The notes below the pieces were generated by a model that had not been told where the DNA came from, did no database searches, and was given only the letters and a program-made list of their open reading frames with translations. A stretch of 50,722 nucleotides of DNA, from the NCBI RefSeq assembly GCF_000380105.1, contig NZ_KB904456.1, forward strand, positions 1 through 50,722. The letters are read 5' to 3'. This stretch comes from Streptococcus orisratti DSM 15617. Its GTDB lineage: Bacteria; Bacillota; Bacilli; Lactobacillales; Streptococcaceae. The position numbers were made by a program, and so were the translations under genes. This document shows, piece by piece, positions 1-8,129 of this stretch (its first letter is position 1; the number at the start of each line of letters is the position of its first letter).

Positions 1-188
1 AAATCTAAATCAAGTAGCTCTTTGGCTAAGGTATTACCACCCATGGTCAGTATAGCTTGAATCATGGTTTTCATCGTTAGCTGACTTTTCCGACTAAAAT
101 CTTTTTCAGGATGAAGCACAAACTGGTTTGCGGTGGAAACGATGTTGTTAATACTATCAAGTAAATGAGCTTTAATCTGATCTAACAT
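1..188 (-). CDS. Transposase N-terminal fragment, IS4-like (runs off window)
   Basis: The minus strand from an ATG at 188 reads MLDQIKAHLLDSINNI and continues open to the window edge, with an 'F(S/T)RK..LT.KT..Q.ILTMGGN.L.KELL' type segment. This resembles the N-terminus of Firmicutes IS4-family transposases from memory of the family; the DDE core would lie outside the window. It sits head-out next to a truncated recombinase, so this IS probably caused that truncation. Partial gene; family assignment is moderate. Confidence 0.55.
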   Translation of the reverse strand, partial: MLDQIKAHLLDSINNIVSTANQFVLHPEKDFSRKSQLTMKTMIQAILTMGGNTLAKELLDLD

Positions 189-225
189 GACTTTTCCCCT
201 TTTATTTTTAGTGTACCATAGAAAA

Positions 226-258
226 AACTAACCTACCACAAAACGTGATAGGTTAGTT
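226..258. repeat. Perfect 10-bp inverted repeat at probable IS end
   Basis: Arms AACTAACCTA (226-235) and TAGGTTAGTT (249-258) pair perfectly around a 13-nt loop. It lies upstream of the IS4-like transposase start and exactly where the recombinase reading frame becomes open (stop codon at 258-260). It is either the IS terminal region or a small hairpin blocking transcription into the IS. Confidence 0.45.
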
Positions 259-260
259 AA

Positions 261-953
261 CTTAATGACATTGGGGAATATTACAAACATTATTTCTACT
301 ATTCATGTAAACATCGTAAGATGATGTCTGGTCATAAGTGTACTTTCTCTAAGCAATTGAAAATGGAAACGTTGAACCGTGAGGTATTGACCATTATCAG
401 CAAAATTGTTAGTGAACCATTGTTTGCAGAAAAACTTCAAGAGAAAATCAACATTCAAATTGATACGGCAGAAATTGATAAACTACTTGATAAGTACTAT
501 AATCAACATCGTAAGTATCTTTCAACAAAAGTATCTTTGATGTCTCAAATTGACAATCTTGATTATAATGATCGTCATTACAAACAGAAATTTCAAGATT
601 TAAATGAACGATTGAATGCTATCTATGATAAACTTGAAGAAATAGATTCGTTAATCGTAGAGAATGAAGAAAGGAAAGAAGTTATTCTTAAACAAAAAAT
701 GACAGCTGATAACGTGTATGAAATTCTTCTAAAGTTTGAAACTTTATTGGCTGTTATGGAAGAGGTCGACAAGAAACGATTTTGTCAACTTTTACTGGAA
801 AAAGTAGTTGTTCGAGATGAGAAGAATGAAAATGGAAGATGGGTGAAATCCCTTTTTTTCAAACTTCCTATCATTGAAAATAATCTGGAGATTAGTTTGG
901 ACAATAACGAACACGTTGAGTGCGTAGTGTTGCTACAACGAAGCAACGGGTGA
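261..953 (+). pseudogene. Large serine recombinase, C-terminal remnant
   Basis: The frame is open from 261 but has no start codon or catalytic domain. It begins in a degraded zinc-ribbon region ('YSCKHRK..GHKCTFSKQLKME'), followed by a long charged coiled-coil segment and a tail containing HVECVVLL. That architecture matches the C-terminal third of TndX/TnpX-type large serine recombinases that integrate and excise Gram-positive mobile elements. The resolvase N-terminal domain with its catalytic serine is missing, apparently cut off by the adjacent IS, so it should be inactive. An internal ATG at 321 gives a 210-residue ORF, but no ribosome-binding site supports it. Confidence 0.7.
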
Positions 954-1100
954 AAATCCTTTATTTTAAGCACTTTTTCAAACATTTTGTCTTTATTGAA
1001 AAGGGTGATTTTGACATAAAAAAGGTTCAAAAAAAGTACATTGATGTGAACGTCTGTTTGGATGTCGACTGCGTAGACAAAAAATAGATACGTCATAAAA

Positions 1101-1148
1101 TATAATGGTTCAGCGAGAACATTTTAATAAGTGTTCTCGTTTTTTTTA
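1101..1148 (+). terminator. TATAAT followed at once by a terminator-like hairpin
   Basis: A TATAAT at 1101-1106 is followed by CGAGAAC (1114-1120) and GTTCTCG (1133-1139) and a run of T. The hairpin therefore falls in the leader of the next gene (start 1162). It could simply terminate upstream transcription or act as an attenuator; no good -35 is visible. Confidence 0.5.
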
Positions 1149-1161
1149 TTTTCAGGAGGAA

Positions 1162-1335
1162 ATGATGCAAAAGTATGAACAATCATCACGTCAAATGGTG
1201 ATGTGTCATCTCGTGACAATCTTGGGAGTTGATATTGAGAAAGCAACTCAGCTAATTGATGAAATGGAACAAGTAGGTTTAATCCGATTTGATGAATTTG
1301 GAAATGTTGGACTTTTAGTCTTGGAGGGACAATAA
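1162..1335 (+). CDS. Small ICE protein, 57 aa, unknown function
   Basis: The start is chosen at 1162 because AGGAGG lies a few bases upstream; the longer frame from 1105 would translate through the hairpin. The product (MMQKYEQSSRQ...) is a short helical protein whose 'DIEKATQLIDEMEQVGLIRFDEFG' segment looks like a winged-helix-type recognition fragment. Its stop overlaps the start region of the replication initiator, so the two are co-translated. Small genes ahead of repA are common in Tn5252/Tn1549-like elements. The function is not known. Confidence 0.55.
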   Translation: MMQKYEQSSRQMVMCHLVTILGVDIEKATQLIDEMEQVGLIRFDEFGNVGLLVLEGQ

Positions 1336-2153
1336 TGAAACGTATTACTGCTAATCAATATCAGACATCAGAGCGATATTATAAACTCCCTAAAGTTTTG
1401 TTTGAGAGTGAACGGTATAAGGACATGAAGCTGGAGGTTAAGGTAGCCTACGCGGTTTTAAAAGATCGGTTGGAGTTGTCTTTGAGTAAAGGCTGGATTG
1501 ATGAGGATGGGGCTATTTACTTGATTTATTCCAATTCAAATCTGATGGCACTTTTAGGCTGTTCAAAGTCAAAATTACTATCTATCAAAAAAACCTTACG
1601 TGAATATGGCTTAATCGATGAAGTCCAACAGTCCTCTAGTGAAAAAGGTCGTATGGCAAATAAAATTTACTTGGGGGAATTAGAACATGTGCCTACCCCA
1701 GTCTTAGATTCAAACGGGGCTAGTGTTAAAAAAACACTAGGGGGGTCTCAAAGAAATACGGGGCCGGTCTTAAATTCAGCCCCTAGTGAGACTGAAGGAA
1801 GTGAGACTAAATATAGTGAAACTGAAGGGAGTGACTTCCTTATTGAGGACGAGGAGGAGATTCAGCTAGTAGATGAAAAACAAGAAGAAAACTTTACTCC
1901 AAAAGTAGACGATGTGACTAAGTACGATCGAGACTATATTTGGGGTTTGGTTCATGAACAGTTAAGACAGACAGGCCTATCTCAGTCGGCTAGTGACTAT
2001 GCCATGATCTATTTTAGTGAACGTTATCAGTACGCATTGGAACATATGCGATTTGCTCGGTCAGCGGAAGTGATAGCTGAATACGTGTTTAATGGTGTGC
2101 TGTCAGAGTGGACTAAGCAACTGAGACGACAAGAAGTAAAGGGAGGTGATTAA
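1335..2153 (+). CDS. repA: RepA_N-type replication initiator
   Basis: 272 residues. The N-terminal ~120 residues (TSERYYKLPKVLFESERYKDM...LKDRLELSLSKGWIDEDG.IYLIYSN..LM.LLGCSKSKL...KKTLREYGLI) are the RepA_N winged-helix domain used by low-GC plasmids and ICEs to start autonomous replication. A polar, low-complexity linker follows, and then a helical C-terminal domain from about residue 195. It overlaps the preceding ORF by one base and is followed two bases later by a tiny membrane ORF. In integrative elements this protein maintains the excised circle. Family call is confident; activity in this decayed element is uncertain. Confidence 0.85.
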   Translation: MKRITANQYQTSERYYKLPKVLFESERYKDMKLEVKVAYAVLKDRLELSLSKGWIDEDGAIYLIYSNSNLMALLGCSKSKLLSIKKTLREYGLIDEVQQSSSEKGRMANKIYLGELEHVPTPVLDSNGASVKKTLGGSQRNTGPVLNSAPSETEGSETKYSETEGSDFLIEDEEEIQLVDEKQEENFTPKVDDVTKYDRDYIWGLVHEQLRQTGLSQSASDYAMIYFSERYQYALEHMRFARSAEVIAEYVFNGVLSEWTKQLRRQEVKGGD

Positions 2154-2154
2154 G

Positions 2155-2250
2155 ATGATTTGGTGGATACTAGGTGGAATCTATCTGATTTCTATCATCA
2201 TTTTGATTGTTGAAATCATCCGTGCACCAGAAATGGATGATTATATATAA
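2155..2250 (+). CDS. Tiny single-pass membrane protein, 31 aa
   Basis: The ORF MIWWILGGIYLISIIIL... follows repA with GGGAGG eight bases before its ATG. About 20 hydrophobic residues form one membrane span, followed by a short acidic tail (APEMDDYI). It has a convincing RBS and lies in the repA operon, but its function is unknown. Confidence 0.5.
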   Translation: MIWWILGGIYLISIIILIVEIIRAPEMDDYI

Positions 2251-2252
2251 GC

Positions 2253-2284
2253 AAGAGTTTTACAAATTGTAAGGCTCTTTTTAT
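2253..2284 (+). terminator. Terminator-like hairpin after repA operon
   Basis: AGAG..TTACAA pairs with TTGTAA..CTCT and is followed by TTTTATTT. It separates repA and the tiny membrane ORF from the methyltransferase. Confidence 0.5.
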
Positions 2285-2301
2285 TTGGAAAGAGAGGAAA
2301 A

Positions 2302-3657
2302 ATGAAATTTTTAGATTTATTCGCTGGGATAGGCGGTTTTAGGCTAGGAATGGATTCACAGGGTCATGAGTGTCTGGGCTTTTGTGAAATTGATAAATTC
2401 GCTAGAACATCCTATAAAGCCATGTTTAACACAGAAGGAGAAATAGAATACCATGACATTAAAGAGGTCACAGACCATGACTTTAGACAATTTAGAGGGC
2501 AAGTGGAGGTTATCTGCGGGGGATTTCCTTGCCAAGCTTTTTCACTCGCAGGAAGACGACTGGGATTTGAAGATACTCGAGGGACTCTCTTTTTTGAGAT
2601 TGCTCGAGCGGCCAAACAAATCCAACCACGTTTTCTATTTTTGGAAAACGTCAAAGGCCTACTCAATCACGACGAGGGACGGACGTTCTCCACAATCCTC
2701 TCCACGATGGATGAATTGGGGTATGATGTCGAATGGCAGGTGCTTAACAGTAAGGACTTCCAAGTCCCGCAAAACAGAGAGCGGGTCTTTATTATCGGAC
2801 ATTCTAGAAGATACCGTTCCAGATTCTTATTTCCTCTCAGAAGAGAAAACAGCCCAGCTCATCTTGAAAGGCTAGGAAATATCAATCCCTCTAAACGTGG
2901 TTTGAATGGTGAAGTCTATCTGACGAGTGGACTTGCTCCTACACTAACAAGAGGTAAAGGAGAGGGGCCCCAAATCGCCATTCCAGTCTTAACCCCAGAT
3001 AGACTTGAAAAACGCCAACATGGGCGTCGCTTTAAGGATAATCAAGACTCTATGTTTACTTTGACTAGTCAAGATAGACATGGTGTTGTCGTCGCAGGAA
3101 ATCTGCCGACTAGCTTTGACCAGACCGGTAGAGTATTTGACATTGCTGGTTTGTCACCAACCTTGACAACCATGCAAGGTGGAGATAAGGTGCCAAAGAT
3201 ACTGCTGAGGGAGGAGCTGCCATTTCTGAAAATCAAGGAAGCCACAAAAACAGGATACGCAAAGGCAACTCTTGGAGACTCTGTCAATCTGGCTTATCCA
3301 GACTCAACCAAACGTAGGGGACGAGTGGGAAAGGGAATATCCAATACCTTGACGACTTCAGACAATATGGGAGTGGTGGTCGCTGCTCTGGAATATCGAC
3401 AGGATAAGTGGTATGAAGTCACAGGCATTGTCTTAGATGGAAAACTCTATCGCCTAAGAATTAGACGACTGACACCAAGAGAGTGTTTCAGACTTCAAGG
3501 CTTTCCTGATTGGGCTTATGAAAGAGCAGAAAGTGTTTCCAGTAAGAGTCAACTATACAAACAGGCCGGTAATAGTGTGACTGTCACAGTTATTGAAGCC
3601 ATTGCGAGAGAATTTAGAAGAATAGAAGAGGAAGAAAAACATGAACCTACTACATAA
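2302..3657 (+). CDS. dcm: DNA (cytosine-5) methyltransferase
   Basis: 451 residues with the ordered C5-MTase motifs: I FAGIGG (about 7-12, SAM binding), IV GGFPCQAFS (catalytic Cys77), VI ENV (about 116), VIII QNRERVFIIG, a variable target-recognition region containing three 'PTLT/NTLT' segments typical of the family, and X QAGNSVTV near the C-terminus. It methylates cytosine in a specific duplex sequence. RBS GAGAGGA precedes the start and the C-terminus overlaps the next gene by 17 bases. No restriction endonuclease is encoded nearby, so it is probably an ICE-borne orphan methylase that protects the element from host restriction. Confidence 0.93.
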   Translation: MKFLDLFAGIGGFRLGMDSQGHECLGFCEIDKFARTSYKAMFNTEGEIEYHDIKEVTDHDFRQFRGQVEVICGGFPCQAFSLAGRRLGFEDTRGTLFFEIARAAKQIQPRFLFLENVKGLLNHDEGRTFSTILSTMDELGYDVEWQVLNSKDFQVPQNRERVFIIGHSRRYRSRFLFPLRRENSPAHLERLGNINPSKRGLNGEVYLTSGLAPTLTRGKGEGPQIAIPVLTPDRLEKRQHGRRFKDNQDSMFTLTSQDRHGVVVAGNLPTSFDQTGRVFDIAGLSPTLTTMQGGDKVPKILLREELPFLKIKEATKTGYAKATLGDSVNLAYPDSTKRRGRVGKGISNTLTTSDNMGVVVAALEYRQDKWYEVTGIVLDGKLYRLRIRRLTPRECFRLQGFPDWAYERAESVSSKSQLYKQAGNSVTVTVIEAIAREFRRIEEEEKHEPTT

Positions 3658-3961
3658 GAAAAGTATCCTAGAGTGTACTGAATTAGAGGAACGTATTCAC
3701 CAAGTTGAAACCAATCAGTTACTGGAAAAGATACTGTCGCTCCCCAATTTTGATTGTGACTTTGAGGTGACTTTTGAAGATGATTACCACAAAGAGATGA
3801 ATGATCCCCTATTCTACGAATCCAATCTTCATCGGATTTCTGATTTTTTGGAAGCTAGGGATATTAAAAATGGTGTAGATACACTATTGACGAAAGACAA
3901 TCACCTGGCCTTTCGTGCCTTTGGTCAAAATTATACTGCTAGGGAAAGGATGGCATTTTAA
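3641..3961 (+). CDS. Small acidic ICE protein, 106 aa, unknown
   Basis: It starts inside the end of the methyltransferase gene, behind GAGGAAG, which implies translational coupling. The product is acidic and helical, ending ...LAFRAFGQNYTARERMAF, with no membrane segment or recognisable domain. Proteins of this kind sit next to the methylase in Tn5252-type elements. It stops directly before a stretch that looks like a deletion scar, so its natural C-terminus may differ. Confidence 0.55.
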   Translation: MNLLHKKSILECTELEERIHQVETNQLLEKILSLPNFDCDFEVTFEDDYHKEMNDPLFYESNLHRISDFLEARDIKNGVDTLLTKDNHLAFRAFGQNYTARERMAF

Positions 3962-4112
3962 CGACTCTAGTGACGGTCAAGTGCTTTGGTGAAGGACGGA
4001 TGCCCATTGATATGAGTCGCTATTTCTCAACTCCTGAACCAACAGTTGAAAATAGCCTAACCCTATTCAAGATAAGAAAACAGAGTTAAAAGAAAATCTA
4101 CTCAGTAGCCAA
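3962..4112 (+). other. Probable deletion junction between ICE modules
   Basis: No complete gene lies here. One frame stays open across the junction (GILTTLVTVKCFGEGRMPI...) and ends at 4088; another is open from about 4056 into the next gene (...KKTELKENLLSSQ). Both look like ends of larger ICE genes. The mobilisation and type IV secretion genes expected between these two modules are missing. Confidence 0.4.
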
Positions 4113-6713
4113 ATGGAAGCAGAAGAGAAGTTTCTAAAGGAAATTACCTATGTCTCTCCTAGACTGTTAAGGGGAAAGGAAATCAAGAACTATCGACTTC
4201 CTCAAGCTCAAAAACGTTTGCGGACGGCAAGAAAACATTTGTCAGAAGTGCAACTAAGTGAGAAGTCAAAATCAATTAATCCTAAGTTTACCTTCCAAAA
4301 AGATAAATCTTCCTTGAAGTCTCGCTTTCAGTTTCACCAAGAAAAATCATTTGATCGACTCAGTGCAGAAAAAGAAGTAAGTTCTGCTAAACGTGAGGTC
4401 AAACAACTCAAGAAAGTCCAAAAGACTAAGAAAAACTCTACCAAAGTTAAAGTTGGATTAGGCTTAGCCGCATCTGAATCGTTTGACTTGGTATCACAGG
4501 ATGATGATTTAGATGGACTTAGAACCCTAAAGGATACTAGCCTGAAAGTCAGACGCTATGGCAGGTTTACCTATCAAGCAGGTAAGGTGGCAGTAAAAAG
4601 TGGACAGACTGGTGTGCGGTTTACCAAAACAAAATTTTCTCATGGAAAGGAACGATTCCAGAACTTCAAAAAGGGAAAAGGATTCACACGCCAGAAACCT
4701 CTTAAACCAAGAAGACGCTACCAAACCTTTTTAAAGCTTGCCAGAAAACAAAGTGTCGCAGGTTTCAAAGGAATCGTCCAAGCCATTAAGGGAAGCCTGA
4801 CTTTCTTTTCTGCTATTGCTGGAAATCCTTTGACTTGGATTGTCTCAGGCATTCTCTTGATGCTCCTTTTGATGATGAGCTTTTTCATGAGTGTCTCAGG
4901 AAGCAGTGCCATTCAACAAGATGAGATGGAGTTGACTAAAGCCTATACCCACATGACGTGGGAAGATGCTGAAAATACGAGAACCAACGAAAAAGGGATT
5001 ACCTACTACACCAAGATTGATGAGGTCATGGTTTACATGAATCATCAATACCAAGACTACAAGCTTGACGATTTCATGGAAAAAGATGGTGCGACCTACA
5101 AAGCATTTCTCAGTCAAGTGTGGACGGACTTAAATGGTGGAGACTCTATTAAATCCATGTCTGACTTATACCAGCAACCTCCCTACAAGCTGCCAGATGA
5201 GGACCAAGAAGAACTCAAGGAATTGACCGAAGAAGGCAACTATTTAGCCCTTCAAGAATTAGACAATCCCTTTCAGGGACAGACCGATGAGGGTAGCTTA
5301 AACATGACCTACCGATATGGTTATGAGGTCATTGATGAGAAACCAACGCTTCATCACCATATCATCTTAGAAGCAAAAGAGGGTCAAGTCATTGTGGCTC
5401 CTATGGATGGCAGGGTATCTCTTGATGGAGAGAACGTTGTTTTGACATCTGGTAAGGGAGTGAATAAGACTAAACTAACCTTGTTTAGCATTCATTCAGG
5501 CCGAGTGAGTGACAATCAACAAGTCTTGGCAGGAGATATTATTGGTCAGACCAAGGATGGAACGGGTCTAAAAGTCACCTATCAAAAGGTTGATGATGAC
5601 ACGGATAAGCTAGTCTATGTCAATCCAGCTTTCTACTTTCCAAAAGTAATCCAGGTTCAGACCACCATTCTTCCAACTATTGGTCAATTTGGTGGCGATG
5701 AGTTCGAGAGAGCCAAGGCGATTTATGACTATCTCAAAAGCAAAGGTGCGACCAATCAAGCTATCGCAGCCATTTTAGGAAATTGGTCGGTAGAATCCTC
5801 TATTAATCCCAAGCGTGCGGAGGGCGACTATCTATCTCCCCCTATTGGTGCGACAGACAGCTCATGGGATGATGAGGGATGGCTCTCACTCAATGGTCCA
5901 ACTATATACAATGGGCGTTACCCAAATATTCTCAAACGTGGTTTAGGCTTAGGACAATGGACAGATACCGCGGATGGGTCACGCAGACATACTTTATTGT
6001 TGGAATATGCCAAAGGAAAACATCAAAAGTGGTATGACTTAGGGTTACAACTGGATTTCATCTTGTATGGGGATAGTCCTTATTACACCAACTGGTTAAA
6101 GGACTTCTTCAAAAATTCAGGAAGTCCAGCTAGTCTTGCCCAACTCTTTCTCATTTACTGGGAAGGAAATAGTGGTGATAAGCTGCTTGAACGACAGACA
6201 CGAGCAAGTGAGTGGTATTACCAAATTGAAAAAGGCTTTAGTCAACCCAACGGTGGGACAGCACAAAGTGATCCCAAAGCACTTGAAGCTGTACGAGGAG
6301 ACCTTTTTGAAAACTCTGTTCCAGGAGGTGGTGACGGTATGGGCTATGCTTACGGCCAATGTACTTGGGGAGTCGCAGCCCGTATCAACCAACTGGGTCT
6401 AAAACTCAAAGGTAAAAATGGTGAGAAGATTTCAATTATCAGTACCATGGGCAATGGCCAGGATTGGGTGCATACAGCCGCAAGTCTTGGTGGTGAAACT
6501 GGAACAAGTCCGCAAGCAGGAGCTATTCTTTCCTTTGCAGGAGGAGGACATGGCACACCAGCAGAATACGGGCATGTGGCTTTTGTCGAAAAAGTCTACC
6601 CAGATGGCTCATTCCTCATCTCCGAAACTAACTATAATGGCAATCCAAACTACACCTTCCGTAGAATATCAGGAGTGGATAGTAGTTTGAGTTTTGCATA
6701 TACGACGAAATAA
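4113..6713 (+). CDS. Membrane-anchored lysozyme-CHAP conjugation protein
   Basis: 866 residues. A basic N-terminal region (about 1-235) is followed by one strong membrane span (about 238-262), an extracellular linker, a degenerate M23/LytM-like beta domain (about 400-505, containing EGQVIVAPMDGRVS and VLAGDIIGQT), a phage-tail lysozyme-type domain (about 525-690, ILGNWSVESS...GLGQWT) and a C-terminal CHAP amidase (about 740-866, YGQCTWGVAARIN with catalytic Cys and GHVAFVEK with catalytic His). This is the peptidoglycan-opening component of Tn5252/ICESa2603-type conjugation systems. The ATG at 4113 lacks a clear RBS and the frame is open upstream to about 4056, so the true N-terminus may have been altered by the adjacent scar. 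Confidence 0.85.
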   Translation: MEAEEKFLKEITYVSPRLLRGKEIKNYRLPQAQKRLRTARKHLSEVQLSEKSKSINPKFTFQKDKSSLKSRFQFHQEKSFDRLSAEKEVSSAKREVKQLKKVQKTKKNSTKVKVGLGLAASESFDLVSQDDDLDGLRTLKDTSLKVRRYGRFTYQAGKVAVKSGQTGVRFTKTKFSHGKERFQNFKKGKGFTRQKPLKPRRRYQTFLKLARKQSVAGFKGIVQAIKGSLTFFSAIAGNPLTWIVSGILLMLLLMMSFFMSVSGSSAIQQDEMELTKAYTHMTWEDAENTRTNEKGITYYTKIDEVMVYMNHQYQDYKLDDFMEKDGATYKAFLSQVWTDLNGGDSIKSMSDLYQQPPYKLPDEDQEELKELTEEGNYLALQELDNPFQGQTDEGSLNMTYRYGYEVIDEKPTLHHHIILEAKEGQVIVAPMDGRVSLDGENVVLTSGKGVNKTKLTLFSIHSGRVSDNQQVLAGDIIGQTKDGTGLKVTYQKVDDDTDKLVYVNPAFYFPKVIQVQTTILPTIGQFGGDEFERAKAIYDYLKSKGATNQAIAAILGNWSVESSINPKRAEGDYLSPPIGATDSSWDDEGWLSLNGPTIYNGRYPNILKRGLGLGQWTDTADGSRRHTLLLEYAKGKHQKWYDLGLQLDFILYGDSPYYTNWLKDFFKNSGSPASLAQLFLIYWEGNSGDKLLERQTRASEWYYQIEKGFSQPNGGTAQSDPKALEAVRGDLFENSVPGGGDGMGYAYGQCTWGVAARINQLGLKLKGKNGEKISIISTMGNGQDWVHTAASLGGETGTSPQAGAILSFAGGGHGTPAEYGHVAFVEKVYPDGSFLISETNYNGNPNYTFRRISGVDSSLSFAYTTK

Positions 6714-6717
6714 AAAA

Positions 6718-6757
6718 GATATGCTAACAAAATGTATAAATGTTAGCATATCCTTTT
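6718..6757 (+). terminator. Rho-independent terminator after CHAP protein
   Basis: A 12-bp perfect stem, GATATGCTAACA (6718-6729) and TGTTAGCATATC (6741-6752), is followed by CTTTTTAATTTTTT just downstream of the gene's stop. Confidence 0.85.
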
Positions 6758-7043
6758 TAATTTTTTGGTCACTATTAATCAGAATTTGAAAACTATAAAA
6801 TTATGAGTTATTATTGCTCTCCGTAGGTTATCAATAAAATCCTCCAAAAGCCTTGAAAATAAAGGATTTATCGCAATGAGTTCGCCTTATCTCTTTATAT
6901 GATTTCACACAAGTTTACTCTTTCCCTGATTGCTCATAAGGGCAAATTCAAGGGCAAGAAAATCTGATAACAAGATATAACAGAGTGTGGCAATCGGAGA
7001 ACTGTGACATATGTGCGAATATATTATAACGGAGGATTTTTTA
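6758..7043. other. Non-coding junction, no gene seen
   Basis: AT-rich sequence between the ICE module and the tnpV cargo. No ORF with an RBS and no strong repeat were found. The CHAP-module and clostridial-looking cargo DNA probably join here. Confidence 0.4.
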
Positions 7044-7425
7044 ATGGAAAAAGTATATTTATGATGAAAGCAACGGTCTGTGGTATGAACTACAAGGAGA
7101 TTATTATAATCCTTGTCTTACATTACCAACCGAAAAAGAATACAAGCCTATCGGCTTATGGGGACAGCGACACAAACGCTATTTACAGGAACATAACAAA
7201 ATATTTTACACTACGCTGCTCACAAGTGGTAAGTTAAATGAATATCTTGTTGATGTCGATAAACAGACGGAGGAACGCTTTGAAAGGCTTGTGGAACAGA
7301 TGAAACAGTCGCAGGGCATAACAGAACAGTTAAAGTCGGAAAACGCCTTAGAGTGGGTGCAGAGAATGAATAATATACAAGCGTGTGCAAGGGAGATTGT
7401 GAATAAGGAAATTATCTTCGGATAA
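7044..7425 (+). pseudogene. tnpV: TnpV-like transposon protein, frameshifted
   Basis: A GGAGG (7031) and ATG at 7044 begin MEKVY, then the frame shifts by one base and continues from 7060 as YDESNGLWYELQGDYYNP...IGLWGQRHKRYLQ...NALEWVQRMNNIQACAREIVNKEIIFG to 7425. That is the full conserved body of TnpV, a small accessory protein of Tn4451/Tn1549-type transposons. The extra base near position 7059 disrupts the normal start, so it is called a pseudogene; translation from an internal start is possible. It marks cargo acquired from clostridia-like elements. Confidence 0.75.
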
Positions 7426-7436
7426 GTAGATAAAGA

Positions 7437-7475
7437 CGGCAGAGGGTAAAAGCTCTGCCGCTTATTTTTATTTTA
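7437..7475 (+). terminator. Terminator after tnpV
   Basis: CGGCAGAG (7437-7444) pairs with CTCTGCCG (7453-7460), followed by CTTATTTTTATTTT. Confidence 0.8.
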
Positions 7476-7490
7476 GTATCGTTACTAAAC

Positions 7491-7536
7491 TTGACAAAAA
7501 GCTCTCTTTTAATTATAATCACTGTTATATAACGGT
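7491..7536 (+). promoter_or_regulatory. Consensus promoter with palindromic operator for tetR-type gene
   Basis: TTGACA (7491-7496), a 17-bp spacer and TATAAT (7514-7519) form a consensus sigma-70-type promoter. Just downstream, ACTGTTATATAACGGT (7521-7536) is a near-perfect palindrome placed to block initiation. It is most likely the autoregulatory operator of the TetR-family product encoded next. Confidence 0.8.
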
Positions 7537-7565
7537 AATTATAAAATGATGAAGAGGTGAAAACA

Positions 7566-8129
7566 ATGCCACCAAAGGTGAAAATTACAAAAGAGATGAT
7601 TATAGATGCGGCATTTGAGATAGCACGAAGTGAAGGAGCAGAAAATATCAATGCACGAACTGTATCAAAAAAATTAGGCTGTTCCACTCAACCAGTTATG
7701 TATCATTTTAAAACAATAGAGGAATTGAAAAAAACTGTATATGTTAAGGCAGATGAATATCATTCCGAATATATAACTAATTTTCAGAGTGAAAATCCGA
7801 TGAAAAGTATTGGACTGAATTATATACGCTTTGCTGAAACAGAGAAAAATTTGTTTCGGTTTCTCTTTCAAACAAATGAGTTTATAGGAAAAAACATTTC
7901 TGAGTTGATAAATTCTGAAGAATTACAGCCTATTATAGCTACACTCAGTAAAGAGGCAGGGATCAATACAGAACAAGCAAAAACTATTTTTCGCTCATTA
8001 TTTTTGATTGCACACGGATATGCAAGTATGTTTGCAAATAACGAAATAACCTATGACGAGCAGACGATTATATCTGATTTAGAGTTGGTATTTGATGGAA
8101 TAATTTATTCATTAAAAGGAGGATTATAA
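7566..8129 (+). CDS. TetR/AcrR-family transcriptional regulator
   Basis: The ATG at 7566 (MPPKVKITKEMIIDAAFEIARSEG) is preferred over a GTG nine bases upstream because GAGGTGA sits at proper spacing. The N-terminal ~50 residues are a TetR helix-turn-helix (ENINARTVSKKLGCSTQPVMYHFKTIEEL); the remainder is a helical ligand/dimer domain (PF13305-like WHG type). It overlaps the following CPBP gene by one base, so the two form an operon probably repressed through the palindrome at 7521-7536. The ligand is unknown. Confidence 0.85.
   Translation: MPPKVKITKEMIIDAAFEIARSEGAENINARTVSKKLGCSTQPVMYHFKTIEELKKTVYVKADEYHSEYITNFQSENPMKSIGLNYIRFAETEKNLFRFLFQTNEFIGKNISELINSEELQPIIATLSKEAGINTEQAKTIFRSLFLIAHGYASMFANNEITYDEQTIISDLELVFDGIIYSLKGGL

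Noticed and set aside
785..1096. Minus-strand 103-aa ORF
   Set aside because: Antisense of the recombinase remnant, no RBS and no domain; a shadow frame.
2412..2875. Alternative ORFs on both strands inside the methyltransferase gene
   Set aside because: They overlap a gene with all C5-MTase motifs and show no independent start signals.
7004..7237. 77-aa ORF in the tnpV region
   Set aside because: Wrong frame relative to the conserved TnpV body at 7060-7425; it exists only because of the frameshift.
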